64,000 bases of DNA from Nostoc sp. UHCC 0870 (GTDB lineage Bacteria > Cyanobacteriota > Cyanobacteriia > Cyanobacteriales > Nostocaceae), in contig NZ_CP091913.1 in assembly GCF_022063185.1 (NCBI RefSeq), positions 1,364,001 to 1,428,000 of the forward strand, given 5' to 3'. The notes under the pieces were generated by a model. It ran no database searches, was not told the DNA's origin, and saw only the letters and a list, made by a program, of their open reading frames with translations. Below are positions 17,534-27,094 of this stretch, in pieces (position 1 is the first letter of the stretch; every line of letters begins with the position of its first letter). The position numbers and the translations under genes were made by a program.

Positions 17534-18471
17534 ATGGAAACCCCAGTATCTATCAGCATCCTAGCTGTACAGGGTTAGAACTTACGCACTCGTAACCGAT
17601 AATAAAGGCTTGGCGATTGCTTCCCGTAGGTAACGCAACCACGAAAATACGGGGTAACGCCGTGTGCAACTTTCTCTTAAACCTAAGCCACAATCCATCC
17701 CCTACAAGGGAAGGGAAGTAAGAATCAAAGCATCTCTCCTTGTAGGGAAGAGGTAACCTGCGGGTACTCCTGCGGAGAAATCGAAGAGTAGCCGCTTCGC
17801 GTCTAATGGAGAGGGGTTTCAAGAATAAGTTGCACATCGCGTTACCTAAGTCTTGACTGTATGCAAATTAAAAAAATAAATGTGTAACAGCTTAATAACT
17901 TGAGCATATTTGTACAAATTTTGAAAACCTTGGCGTTCTCTCTTCATTAAAGTTTTATATAAATAGCAAGGTTCGCTGTATCATTTCACTTTGACTAACT
18001 CAGGCTATTTTTGTGCTTGGGTAGTCATCTTGTGGAAGAATTGTTGTATCTGTATTGTTAAACATCGATAGTGGTGGCGTGTTTGGTACTTTTTTTAGCT
18101 TACGTGGCGAACACTCTGAAGACAACCCATTTATTTACTAAAACTGCACCCAAGAATAAACTATAACTATTTATTCAGCATTTAGCTGTATCCTCAGCAT
18201 ATCCGGCTGAGTTTCAACTAAATTTGTGTTGATTTCTACTGGAATTAGAAATAGTGCCTTTTATCAAGTGGGAAGTTTTGAAACGCTCTTCAGCTTCCTT
18301 GACTGTTGCCTCAAAGCTTTTTGGTCAAATTCACTGAATGAAAATAGATAGAGTCCCATTTTCCACCTGTGAGGGTGGCTCTTCGATCAGCTTTATTTAA
18401 GTCTAGTACATACCTTTGTTTGATGTGTTGTGACGCAACCAATAAAGCTATGATTATTTTTTTGCCTTAAA
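17534..18471. other. Long intergenic region with palindromic repeats
   Basis: 17553-17837 is made of interspersed genome repeats (segments such as CTCTCCTTGTAGGG, CCTGCGGAGA and GCCGCTTCGCG) and gives a false 94-codon minus-strand frame. 17838-18471 is AT-rich, with small hairpins at 18193-18211 (CTCAGC/GCTGAG) and 18363-18378 (CCACC/GGTGG). I recognise no known RNA gene, but an unannotated small RNA is possible. Confidence 0.45.
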
Positions 18472-18543
18472 AGCGGGTAACGCGATTCGAACGCGCGACA
18501 TTCACCTTGGCAAGGTGACGCTCTACCACTGAGCTATACCCGC
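18472..18543 (-). tRNA. tRNA-Gly (anticodon GCC)
   Basis: Full 72-nt cloverleaf on the minus strand. The acceptor stem is GCGGGTA/TACCCGC with discriminator U, the D-arm begins AGCTCAGTGGTAGAGC, the anticodon loop TTGCCAA sits between CACC and GGTG, and the T loop is GTTCGAATC. CCA is not encoded. It stands alone, upstream of repeats. Confidence 0.96.
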
Positions 18544-18610
18544 AAAACTTACTTTACTAATATGACAGATTTATTTTGACTTGTCAACTATTTTCAAGTC
18601 TAATTTTTGA

Positions 18611-18723
18611 TTGGGGACTGAGGACTAGGGACTGGGGACTGGGGATTGGGGATTGGGGATTGGGGATTGGGGATTGGAAAGTTCTTCTTCCCCTGCCTCC
18701 CCTGCTCCCCTGCTCCCCTGCCT
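18611..18723. repeat. GGGGATT/GGGGACT heptamer array followed by a TCCCCTGC array
   Basis: 18611-18678 is a run of 7-nt units GGGGATT and GGGGACT. 18689-18723 is an 8-nt TCCCCTGC-type array. Both lie in the gap between tRNA-Gly and the ribH stop codon. Similar GGGGAYT arrays recur at 52.2 and 59.1 kb. Confidence 0.8.
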
Positions 18724-18731
18724 CTCTTTGG

Positions 18732-19310
18732 TCAGCCTACTTCTTCTGACTCGGTGGTAAAGTTGCCGATGCTGTTACCAGAAATAGACGCTGGTAAGGA
18801 TTGGGGATTGTGAGCGTAGGCATCTTTCAAATTAGAACGTAACTGCCGCATGAGGCTAGCCATTTCGAGAGCGTTCATAGCATAATCCCAGCCATGATTA
18901 GCCTTAATACCCGCCCTTTCTAGGGCTTGCTGCATGGTATCTACTGTCAAGATGCCAAAAATTACTGGTACTCCAGTCTGAAAGCTAGCAGATGCAATCC
19001 CTTTGGCTACTTCTGAAGATACATAATCAAAATGGGGTGTTTGCCCACGAATTACTGCACCCAAACAAATTATCGCGTCATAACGGTGAGAAAGGGCTAA
19101 TTGACGAGCCACAAGCGGTACTTCAAAACTGCCTGGGACCCACACATAATCTACCTGATCGCCTTCAGGATTAGGATCGACACCGTGGCGTTTTAAGCAA
19201 TCTTGACATCCTGCTACCAGTTTTGTGGTTACAAGGTCATTGAATCGACCAATCACCACTGCTAAACGCAAAGGTTCTGTTTGGGTGAAAGTTCCCTCAA
19301 AAACTGCCAT
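18732..19310 (-). CDS. ribH: 6,7-dimethyl-8-ribityllumazine synthase
   Basis: Penultimate enzyme of riboflavin synthesis; condenses the ribityl-aminouracil with dihydroxybutanone phosphate. The 192-residue protein shows [14 protein letters not shown] near the N-terminus, [13 protein letters not shown], and the substrate region [16 protein letters not shown] with the catalytic His. [17 protein letters not shown] is also present, and [16 protein letters not shown] forms the last helix. About 30 extra C-terminal residues are low complexity and probably disordered. It lies 179 bp downstream of psbZ on the same strand, an order I recall from other cyanobacteria (psbZ next to ribH in Synechocystis). 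Confidence 0.95.
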   Translation of the reverse strand: MAVFEGTFTQTEPLRLAVVIGRFNDLVTTKLVAGCQDCLKRHGVDPNPEGDQVDYVWVPGSFEVPLVARQLALSHRYDAIICLGAVIRGQTPHFDYVSSEVAKGIASASFQTGVPVIFGILTVDTMQQALERAGIKANHGWDYAMNALEMASLMRQLRSNLKDAYAHNPQSLPASISGNSIGNFTTESEEVG

Positions 19311-19489
19311 GACTGCCTCTTACATTAACTATACTTTTGTCAATATACATTTCTTCTTTAAATGTAGAAGAGCAGGAAAGCACAATTAGGTGCAAAGAAC
19401 AAATAAACTCTGTTCTCTTACCTTGTTTGGTAGCTCTCCTGCCCCTTTGGTCTTGTGGCTATTTATCTGTACTGTAGTGCGGTGCTGGC

Positions 19490-19678
19490 TTATACCACAA
19501 AAAAGTTTAATAGCCCAACTAAAAGCACTAAAGCGATCCAAACTCCAGAACCAAGCCAGAGTAACTTTTTAGATTCAACCCAACTTTGGGGGGTAGCATA
19601 GGCTACAGGTACGCCTACAACTAGCACAAAAGACATCAGAACAAGAGCTACTAAAGCAAATTGGAATATTATGGTCAT
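19490..19678 (-). CDS. psbZ: Photosystem II protein PsbZ (Ycf9)
   Basis: A 62-residue, two-helix thylakoid membrane subunit of photosystem II that helps stabilise antenna/core interactions. The sequence [20 protein letters not shown], the luminal/stromal loop [14 protein letters not shown] and the second helix [20 protein letters not shown] match PsbZ closely. Start ATG 19678 was chosen over the extended frame at 19693 (GEVK addition) because PsbZ proteins begin MTIxFQ. It is transcribed toward ribH. Confidence 0.95.
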   Translation of the reverse strand: MTIIFQFALVALVLMSFVLVVGVPVAYATPQSWVESKKLLWLGSGVWIALVLLVGLLNFFVV

Positions 19679-19858
19679 TTTTACTTCTCCCAAGACAGCA
19701 AAATACTTAAGGAAATACTAAAAATAGAATATCCTAAAGGGCGACACTGACATTTCTCCTTATTTGTAAGCTAGCAGAAATTGCGTCACTATAGTCATTA
19801 GTTATTAGTTGCATTAGTTCTTTGTCTAAATACCAGTCAAGACTAATGACCCTTAAAT

Positions 19859-22564
19859 ATGGACTTAATTCTTTGCCACACTACAGCCGATTTTGATGCC
19901 TTGGGCGCAGCAGTAGGGCTAACTTGCCTCCTACCGGGTAGTAAAATTGTGTTGACTGGGGGCGCACATCCGCCTGTACGAGATTTTTTGGCACTGCGTC
20001 GAGATGAGTACGCGCTAATTGAAAGGCGTTCGGTAAATCCAGAGAAAATTCGGTCTTTAACTGTAGTCGATACCCAACAACGCGATCGCTTGGGTAAGGC
20101 TGCTGAGTGGTTAGATTTACCGCAACTTGACAATATTACTGTCTATGATCACCACCTCGGTCAAGTATCAGATATTCCTGCTACTCAATCTCATATTGCC
20201 CCAGTGGGTGCTACCACAACTTTAATTGTTGAGCAATTACAACAACAGCAAATCTCTTTAACTCCAGCCCAAGCTACAGCGATGGCTTTAGGTATTCATG
20301 TAGATACTGGTTCTCTAACCTATGACCAGTCTACACCACGGGATGCCCTGGCGTTGGCTTGGTTGATGCAGCAAGGAGCTAGTCTAGCAGTAATTTCTAA
20401 TTACCGCGAGCCAGGTTTATCTCCCCAATTACAACGCTTACTCAAGGAAGCTTTAGAACAATTAGAATATCTTTGTTTCCGGGGATATACTATTGCTTGG
20501 GTAACTTTAAAGACAGAGGTCTTTGTGCCAGGGTTATCTAGTTTAGCGTCACAACTGATGGAGTTGACAGAAATTGACGCTTTGCTATTGGCTGGTGAGT
20601 ACCCTTTGAGTAAAGATGAATCCCGGTTGACAATCATTGGGCGATCGCAAATTCCCAGTGTTCATCTTGACCAATTATTTCACACCTTCGGCGGCGGCGG
20701 TCATTCTCAAGCATCATCTCTGAATTTACGCGGTGTCAATACCCAAAATATCCTGCAACAACTCCTAGACGGGATAAAAACCTCGATTCCCCATCCTCCC
20801 ACCGCCAGAGATTTAATGTCCTCCCCAGTCCGCACCATTCGCCCAGAAACGACAATTGGCGAAGCACAGCGCATTTTATTACGCTACGGACACTCTGGTT
20901 TATCTGTGGTTGATAGCCAAGGGCAATTAGTAGGAATTATTTCCCGACGGGATTTAGATATTGCCTTTCATCACGGCTTTAGTCATGCGCCAGTCAAGGG
21001 GTACATGACCATTAATTTAAAGACTATTACCCCAGATACGACACTGCCACAAATTGAATCGTTGATGGTGACGTATGATATTGGTCGATTACCTGTATTA
21101 GAAAATGGGCAATTAGTTGGAATTGTTACCCGTACCGATGTTCTCAGGGAATTGCATCAAGCGGAGGGGAAAAGTAGAGGGGAAGGACAGCCTAGATTAG
21201 AACATAGTGTTCAGCTTCCTAGTTTAGAACAATTACGCGATCGCCTGACTCCCCAACTTTGGCAATTACTCACCACCGCCTCCCAAGCCGCAGAACAACG
21301 GGGTTGGCATCTTTATTTAGTAGGTGGTGCAGTGCGGGACTTACTATTGGCTGAAGCCGCATCTGGGACTCTCTTTATTACAGATATTGACCTAGTGGTT
21401 GATGGTTTTCATCAAGCCGCAGATGTGGGTGCAGGGGTGGAACTAGCCAAAGCACTCCAAGAAATTTATCCCGCCGCCCGGTTAGAAATTCACGGGGCTT
21501 TTCAAACTGCGGCTTTGTTATGGCACAAAGACCCCAAATTAGATTCTTTATGGGTGGATATTGCTACCGCTAGAACAGAATTTTATCCTTACCCAGCCGC
21601 GAATCCAGAGGTAGAAGCAAGTTCCATCCGTCAAGATTTATACCGCCGTGACTTTACTATCAACGCCCTGGCTTTAAGATTGACTTCCCCTCGTGCTGGG
21701 GAATTACTTGATTTCTTCGGTGGATTACTAGATTTACAAGCCAAACAAATTCGAGTATTACACGCCAATAGCTTTATTGAAGACCCCACCCGCATTTATC
21801 GCGGTGTCCGGTTTGCGGTGCGTTTTGGATTTGATATTGAATCACGCACTGAAGAATATATTCGCTACGCCATTAATAGTGGCGTATATGACCGCACTGC
21901 CCAAACTAACACCAAAACCCCAGCCCTACAAACTCGACTCAAAGCCGAATTGAAACATATCCTCGAAGCCGCTTACTGGGAATTGGCTTTAAAGCTACTT
22001 GACGACTTAGGCGCATTACAGTGCATCCATCCCACCCTGAAATTAGATCCTGAACTTTTACGACAATTACGTTTATTAGAACGCTGTTGGCGGCGATTTG
22101 ATGCTCAAAAAAAATTAATTCTTTGGCAGATGCGCCTAGAAGTCTTAATTGCTCACCTAGCACCACAATATCGCCACAAAGTAGCGAAAAATCTGCAACT
22201 ACCAGAAGATAGTATAGAGCGATCGCATAAATTAGCTGCTGCTAAATCTGAAGTTAGAGACTTTTTAGTGATATCTAAACAACCTAGTCAAATAGTGCAA
22301 GTGTTACGCAAATATGATGTAGAAATGTTAATTTTGATTGCCATATCTAGTTCAAGAATAATTAGGCGGCAGATATGGCATTACTTAACAGTTTTATCTC
22401 ATATCCAACCAATGTTAAATGGTAATGACTTAAAGAAATTAGGATACAAACCTAGTCCACGGTTTCGCCAAATGCTCGATGATATACTGGCAGCAACTTT
22501 GGATGGAGTGGTTCACAATCAAGAAGAAGCAGAAGATTTTTTAGCTAAACATTATCCTGTGTAA
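19859..22564 (+). CDS. DHH phosphoesterase - CBS pair - tRNA nucleotidyltransferase/poly(A) polymerase fusion
   Basis: A 901-residue multidomain protein. Residues 1-300 form a DHH/DHHA1 phosphoesterase (TADFDALGAA at 9-18, DHH at 97-99, FGGGGHSQASS near 279). Two CBS domains follow (from about 320 and 383; SRRDLDIAFHHG, TRTDVLREL). From about 480 comes a class II nucleotidyltransferase with GGAVRD (489-494) and DIDLVVDG (509-516), then the RRDFTINALAL and EDPTRIYRGVRFAVRFG motifs. It probably adds A or C residues to tRNA 3' ends, with the DHH part acting as a nanoRNase/nuclease and CBS sensing adenylates. Long forms of this kind are known in Aquifex and cyanobacteria. Specificity (CC, A or CCA) cannot be read here. 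Confidence 0.9.
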   Translation: MDLILCHTTADFDALGAAVGLTCLLPGSKIVLTGGAHPPVRDFLALRRDEYALIERRSVNPEKIRSLTVVDTQQRDRLGKAAEWLDLPQLDNITVYDHHLGQVSDIPATQSHIAPVGATTTLIVEQLQQQQISLTPAQATAMALGIHVDTGSLTYDQSTPRDALALAWLMQQGASLAVISNYREPGLSPQLQRLLKEALEQLEYLCFRGYTIAWVTLKTEVFVPGLSSLASQLMELTEIDALLLAGEYPLSKDESRLTIIGRSQIPSVHLDQLFHTFGGGGHSQASSLNLRGVNTQNILQQLLDGIKTSIPHPPTARDLMSSPVRTIRPETTIGEAQRILLRYGHSGLSVVDSQGQLVGIISRRDLDIAFHHGFSHAPVKGYMTINLKTITPDTTLPQIESLMVTYDIGRLPVLENGQLVGIVTRTDVLRELHQAEGKSRGEGQPRLEHSVQLPSLEQLRDRLTPQLWQLLTTASQAAEQRGWHLYLVGGAVRDLLLAEAASGTLFITDIDLVVDGFHQAADVGAGVELAKALQEIYPAARLEIHGAFQTAALLWHKDPKLDSLWVDIATARTEFYPYPAANPEVEASSIRQDLYRRDFTINALALRLTSPRAGELLDFFGGLLDLQAKQIRVLHANSFIEDPTRIYRGVRFAVRFGFDIESRTEEYIRYAINSGVYDRTAQTNTKTPALQTRLKAELKHILEAAYWELALKLLDDLGALQCIHPTLKLDPELLRQLRLLERCWRRFDAQKKLILWQMRLEVLIAHLAPQYRHKVAKNLQLPEDSIERSHKLAAAKSEVRDFLVISKQPSQIVQVLRKYDVEMLILIAISSSRIIRRQIWHYLTVLSHIQPMLNGNDLKKLGYKPSPRFRQMLDDILAATLDGVVHNQEEAEDFLAKHYPV

Positions 22565-22587
22565 TTGATATTCAACAAGGTGTGATT

Positions 22588-23172
22588 ATGCAAACTCAAG
22601 CAGTAAGTAAATACTACACAACCGAAGAATATTTACAACTAGAGGAAACATCGGAATGCAGAAATGAATATCGAGATGGAGAAATTGTGCCAATGGCTGG
22701 TGGAACAACTAATCACAATGAAATAGCAGGTAATTTTTATGCCAATTTTAAATTGCAGATGCGAGGTAAAGATTACAAAATATACATGGGGGATGTTAAA
22801 TTATGGATACCTCGTTATCGTATATACACTTATCCTGATGTCATGGTGATTCAGGGAAAACCGATATATGAAGGAAAAGGAACTACTACAGTTACCAATC
22901 CCGTAATGATTGTAGAAGTATTATCACAATCGACAGAAAATTACGATAGAACTAATAAATTTAGATATTACCGTTCTCTTCCGACACTGCAAGAATACGT
23001 GATGATTGACCAATATGAACACCTTGCAGAGCAGTTTTATAGAAATACTAATGGTCAATGGGTATTCACAGAATATGAATCAGGAGAATCTATATTATCA
23101 CTCCAATCAATAGAATTTCAAATTGCTTTGAGCGATATTTATGCAGGTGTAGATTTGGCGATAGAAGAATAA
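22588..23172 (+). CDS. Uma2 family putative endonuclease (DUF820)
   Basis: A 194-residue Uma2 protein of the common 'YYTTEEYLQLEE' subtype. It has RNEYRDGEIVPMAGGTTNHN near the N-terminus, TYPDVMVIQGKP with the nuclease Asp, and NPVMIVEVLSQSTENYDR in the catalytic strand. PTLQEYVMIDQYE follows. I prefer ATG 22588 to the GTG six bases earlier. It follows the DHH-CBS gene by 23 bp and may be read through from it. Confidence 0.9.
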   Translation: MQTQAVSKYYTTEEYLQLEETSECRNEYRDGEIVPMAGGTTNHNEIAGNFYANFKLQMRGKDYKIYMGDVKLWIPRYRIYTYPDVMVIQGKPIYEGKGTTTVTNPVMIVEVLSQSTENYDRTNKFRYYRSLPTLQEYVMIDQYEHLAEQFYRNTNGQWVFTEYESGESILSLQSIEFQIALSDIYAGVDLAIEE

Positions 23173-23253
23173 TAATGATTGTGGAGAGTGGAGGCGATCG
23201 CCTGTTTTTACCTTCATGATAAATCAACAGTCAAAACAGGCACACACATTCTT

Positions 23254-23955
23254 CTAAATTGTATCTGGATCTATATTTAACTCCCGCAGTTTCGCTGCCA
23301 AACGTGCTACTTGTTGTTGTGCTTGTTCAACTTGTTGTTGTGCTTGTTCAGCCGTTTCTTCAGGCGTGGGAACTAGTTGTCCATCTCGTGTAAAAAACCG
23401 CAATAGACCATCATAAACTCCTAAATACAACCCTAGCTGATGACTCCACAAATATCCTTGTGCATTTGCTTGTAGAGGGTGATATTCTCCATCTACTAAA
23501 TGAAATCCTGCAAATTCTAATGTATGGGGATCGAACCAAAAGTAATCAGGTGTACGGAAGGTATCTTGATATATTTCTTTTTTTAACCCTTTGTCTGTTT
23601 TTGCTGTTGAGTCCGAGAGAATTTCTAAGATGACATTGGGATATTTACCTTCTTCTTCCCAAACCACCCAACTCTTTCGGGTTTTGCGTTCAGTTCCCAA
23701 CACCACAAAAAAATCTGGGCCTCGGAAATATTCTGATTTTTTTTGGCGGGGACTGTAGTAAATTGTCAGGTTTCCCACCGCATAAAAATCATTTCTATCC
23801 CGCCATAACCATTCGAGACATTGTAAAAGTAGGATTATTTGTCTTAGATGTAGTTCTGTTTCCAAGGGAGGCTCATCACTATATAAGTCACCAGGGGGAA
23901 ATAAAACATCTTGCGATATGTCTGCTTGCGATTCTAATTCTTGGGCAATGGTCAT
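23254..23955 (-). CDS. Uma2 family putative endonuclease with C-terminal Gln-rich coiled coil
   Basis: A 233-residue Uma2 protein of the subtype starting with LFPPGDLYSDEPPLETELH. KKSEYFRGPDFFVV holds the nuclease Asp, and YPNVILEILSDSTAKTDKG the catalytic strand. YFWFDPHTLEFAGF is also conserved. The last 35 residues are a coiled coil made of AQQQVEQ/AQQQVAR heptads, encoded by short near-identical repeats. It converges on the Uma2 gene at 22.6 kb. Role unknown. Confidence 0.9.
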   Translation of the reverse strand: MTIAQELESQADISQDVLFPPGDLYSDEPPLETELHLRQIILLLQCLEWLWRDRNDFYAVGNLTIYYSPRQKKSEYFRGPDFFVVLGTERKTRKSWVVWEEEGKYPNVILEILSDSTAKTDKGLKKEIYQDTFRTPDYFWFDPHTLEFAGFHLVDGEYHPLQANAQGYLWSHQLGLYLGVYDGLLRFFTRDGQLVPTPEETAEQAQQQVEQAQQQVARLAAKLRELNIDPDTI

Positions 23956-24221
23956 AGAATCAATACTGCATCAATTATTTCTGTGTCTATTTTAGCAGTG
24001 TTGTAGTTGGCGATCGGGTAGCGTACCGTAGGCAATAATCAATATTTTTAACCATAGTTATTTAACTGTTTTTCAAGAAAAATGGAGATGGAAAAATAGA
24101 AAAAGCGATCGCTAGAGATGAAGTTGCACATTGCGTCATGGAAATCTTTCGCTCCGTAGCAGAAGCCGTAAAGCATACGGGCAAGTTATAATTCTCTTGC
24201 GGACGAACGTAACAAAAATTT

Positions 24222-24548
24222 ATGAGTAACCCCCTTTTACAAGCCTTTTTCGTGGGCAGAGCCTTGGCTGAAGTAGCGAATGAACGTTTAGAGGTCGTTT
24301 TGACCGATGCTTTGAGCGAAATAGGTAAATTTGATGCTGAGGCTAGAGAGCAACTACGCCAATTTACAGAAGAAGTCATAGAACGGGCAAACCGCGCAGC
24401 GAATGCAGCCCAAGCAGGTCAAACTACTACAGGTAGTAGCCAAACTGGTGCTGATGGGGTTGATTTGCAAGCCACAATTGATGAACTACGTGCAGAAATT
24501 GCCCTCTTGCGAAATGAATTACAACGTTATCGCAGTAGTTCTGTATAA
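24222..24548 (+). CDS. Conserved cyanobacterial helical protein (DUF6825-like)
   Basis: A 108-residue soluble protein. The N-terminal helix MSNPLLQAFFVGRALAEV and a long amphipathic helix (residues about 20-62) are followed by a flexible Gln/Thr/Gly linker and a C-terminal coiled coil (LQATIDELRAEIALLRNEL). I recall this family as widespread in cyanobacteria and plastids, with no function assigned; the DUF6825 label is from memory. It precedes the ABC1 kinase by 122 bp on the same strand. Confidence 0.75.
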   Translation: MSNPLLQAFFVGRALAEVANERLEVVLTDALSEIGKFDAEAREQLRQFTEEVIERANRAANAAQAGQTTTGSSQTGADGVDLQATIDELRAEIALLRNELQRYRSSSV

Positions 24549-24670
24549 ATGTGTTCATTAGTCATTCGTCAAGAATTATTGACAAATGGCGTTTTGTGAA
24601 AAATAGTTTAAGGATCAGAGTGTCTTTTCTTCCAGGTTATTCAGTGAAAACCCAACGGTAAATTGTAGAT

Positions 24671-26356
24671 ATGGAAACTAGTTATTCAGATAAAGCATAC
24701 CGTTGGAATCGGGAAAACTACTCCAGTAAGCGACGCTTCGTGGACATTTGGTCTTTTGTCTTGACCTTAATGTTCAAACTTTGGCGGTATAACAAATCTT
24801 GGAGTTATCCTGGCGGTGTCACTGAGGCGAAACAGGCGGCAAGGCGAAAAGCTCAAGCTGTCTGGATTCGCAATACCCTGCTAGACTTGGGGCCAACCTT
24901 TATTAAAGTCGGGCAGTTATTTTCTACCCGTGCGGATATATTCCCTAGTGAATATGTAGAAGAGTTGGCAAAGCTTCAAGACAAAGTACCTGCTTTTAGC
25001 TATGAGCAAGTAGAAAAGATTGTTGAGAAGGAATTAGGTAAAAAAATTCCCGAACTCTTTCAAAGTTTTGAACCGATTCCTTTGGCTGCTGCTAGCTTGG
25101 GTCAAGTACACAAAGCTGTACTGCATAGCGGGGAATCAGTTGTAGTCAAGGCGCAGCGTCCCGGATTAAAAAAGTTATTTGAAATAGACTTACAAATTCT
25201 TAAGGGCATTGCTCGCTATTTTCAAAACCATCCTAAATGGGGAAAGGGGCGAGATTGGACAGGTATTTACGACGAGTGCTGCCGCATTCTGTGGGAAGAA
25301 ATTGATTATCTCAATGAAGGTAAAAATGCTGACACTTTTCGCCGTAACTTTCGCGGTTACGATTGGGTACAAGTCCCGAAAGTGTATTGGCGTTACGCCT
25401 CGCCACAAGTGCTGACTTTGGAATATTTACCGGGGATTAAAATTAGCCAATACGAGGCTTTGGAAGCCGCAGGTATAGACCGCAAAGCCGTTGCTCGTCA
25501 AGGAGCGCAAGCATACTTAATTCAATTGCTCAATGATGGCTTTTTCCATGCTGATCCCCATCCAGGTAATATAGCGGTTAGTGCTGATGGCTCACTGATT
25601 TTCTACGACTTTGGCATGATGGGGCGGATTAAATCGAATGTCCGGGAAGGACTAATGCAGACACTGTTTGGCGTTGCCCAAAAAGATGGCACTCGTGTAA
25701 TCCAGTCTCTCATAGATTTAGGTGCGATCGCTCCCGTAGATGACATGGGGCCAGTGCGGCGTTCTGTCCAGTATATGCTGGACAATTTCATGGATAAGCC
25801 CTTTGAAGCCCAATCTGTGGCCGCGATCAGTGATGATTTATACGAAATAGCTTATAATCAGCCATTTAGATTTCCAGCAACTTTTACTTTTGTGATGCGG
25901 GCTTTTTCCACCCTCGAAGGCGTAGGCAAAGGCTTAGATCCAGAGTTTAACTTTATGGAAGTTGCCCAACCATACGCAATGCAGCTTATGACCAATATGA
26001 ATGGTGCAGATAGCAATAGCTTCCTTAATGAATTAAGTCGCCAAGCCGTACAAGTCAGTACCACCGCTTTCGGATTACCACGTAGATTAGAAGATACATT
26101 AGAAAAGCTAGAGCGGGGAGATATGCGCGTGCGAGTGCGTTCTATAGAAACAGAGCGGCTTTTACGGCGACAGAGCAATATTCAGATAGGCATGAGCTAT
26201 GCTGTGATAATCAGTGGATTTACCCTTTCAGCCACAATTTTATTAGTTAATCATTATGTATGGTTAGCACTGCTGGCTGGTTTAATTGCCGCAGCAGTCT
26301 CAGTAATACTGATTAGACTGCTTCTCCGTCTCGAACGTTATGACCGTATGTATTAA
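24671..26356 (+). CDS. ABC1/UbiB (AarF) family atypical protein kinase
   Basis: A 561-residue ABC1K protein. The family-specific KxGQ motif is present (GPTFIKVGQLFSTRADIFP), then the Ala-rich nucleotide loop (AAASLGQVHKAVL), the catalytic-loop HADPHPGNIA and the metal-binding YDFGMMG. One or two hydrophobic helices close the protein (SYAVIISGFTLSATILLV, WLALLAGLIAAAVSVILI), fitting attachment to thylakoid or plasma membrane. Plastid and cyanobacterial homologs affect prenylquinone metabolism and photoprotection; the exact target here is not known. A PP2C phosphatase gene begins 18 bp downstream, so both are likely in one operon. Confidence 0.92.
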   Translation: METSYSDKAYRWNRENYSSKRRFVDIWSFVLTLMFKLWRYNKSWSYPGGVTEAKQAARRKAQAVWIRNTLLDLGPTFIKVGQLFSTRADIFPSEYVEELAKLQDKVPAFSYEQVEKIVEKELGKKIPELFQSFEPIPLAAASLGQVHKAVLHSGESVVVKAQRPGLKKLFEIDLQILKGIARYFQNHPKWGKGRDWTGIYDECCRILWEEIDYLNEGKNADTFRRNFRGYDWVQVPKVYWRYASPQVLTLEYLPGIKISQYEALEAAGIDRKAVARQGAQAYLIQLLNDGFFHADPHPGNIAVSADGSLIFYDFGMMGRIKSNVREGLMQTLFGVAQKDGTRVIQSLIDLGAIAPVDDMGPVRRSVQYMLDNFMDKPFEAQSVAAISDDLYEIAYNQPFRFPATFTFVMRAFSTLEGVGKGLDPEFNFMEVAQPYAMQLMTNMNGADSNSFLNELSRQAVQVSTTAFGLPRRLEDTLEKLERGDMRVRVRSIETERLLRRQSNIQIGMSYAVIISGFTLSATILLVNHYVWLALLAGLIAAAVSVILIRLLLRLERYDRMY

Positions 26357-26374
26357 TTGTTGCAGTGAAAAGCT

Positions 26375-27094
26375 ATGAAACTTAACTTCACGGGTCTGAG
26401 CGATCCGGGACTTGTTCGTTCTAATAATCAGGATCATTACTACATCGACCCGGAAGGACGATTTTTCATTGTTGCTGATGGGATGGGTGGTCATGCGGGA
26501 GGAGAAGAAGCAAGTCGCATCGCCACGACAGTCATTCAAGAATATTTATTAGCTCATTGGGATAAACCTGATTCATCCGCAAAATTGTTAGAGCAGGCTT
26601 TATGGCAAGCCAATCAAGCCATTTTGGAGGATCAGCAAAGTCATCCTGAACGTGCTGATATGGGTACAACTGTTGTAGTCGTGATTTTTCGTGACTCGAC
26701 CTGGTGCGCTCATGTCGGTGACTCTCGGCTGTACCGCTTGCGGGAGTCACAACTAGAGCAAGTGACGGAAGACCATACCTGGGTAGCTAGAGCCATCAAA
26801 ATTGGCGATATCACCCCAGACGAAGCACGGACTCATCCATTTCGTCATGTACTATCCCGATGTTTGGGTCGAGAAGACTTACACCAGGTTGAAGTGCAGC
26901 CATTGGATGTTACAGATGGCGATCGCTTACTATTATGCAGTGATGGTCTAACTGAAGAACTGGTCGATCAAAAGATAGCTGATTCTCTCCATCACATCCC
27001 CATATTGGATCAGGCTGCTGTATCTCTAGTAGAAGCCGCTAAAGAACAAGGTGGACACGATAACATCACTATCGTCATTGTGGCGATCGCATAA
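26375..27094 (+). CDS. PP2C-type Ser/Thr protein phosphatase (Stp1/IreP family)
   Basis: A 239-residue cytosolic PPM phosphatase. All key metal-binding motifs are intact: SDPGLVRSNNQDHYY, VADGMGGHAGGEEAS, GTTVVVVIF, HVGDSRLYRLRE, LCSDGLTEELVD and GGHDNITIVIV. It is translationally close to the ABC1 kinase gene (18 bp), so kinase and phosphatase may act on a shared process, though this is inference. The 239 residues are normal for bacterial minimal PP2C enzymes. Confidence 0.94.
   Translation: MKLNFTGLSDPGLVRSNNQDHYYIDPEGRFFIVADGMGGHAGGEEASRIATTVIQEYLLAHWDKPDSSAKLLEQALWQANQAILEDQQSHPERADMGTTVVVVIFRDSTWCAHVGDSRLYRLRESQLEQVTEDHTWVARAIKIGDITPDEARTHPFRHVLSRCLGREDLHQVEVQPLDVTDGDRLLLCSDGLTEELVDQKIADSLHHIPILDQAAVSLVEAAKEQGGHDNITIVIVAIA

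Noticed and set aside
17553..17837. 94-codon minus-strand reading frame
   Set aside because: It is made of interspersed palindromic repeats found elsewhere in the window; the composition is not protein-like.
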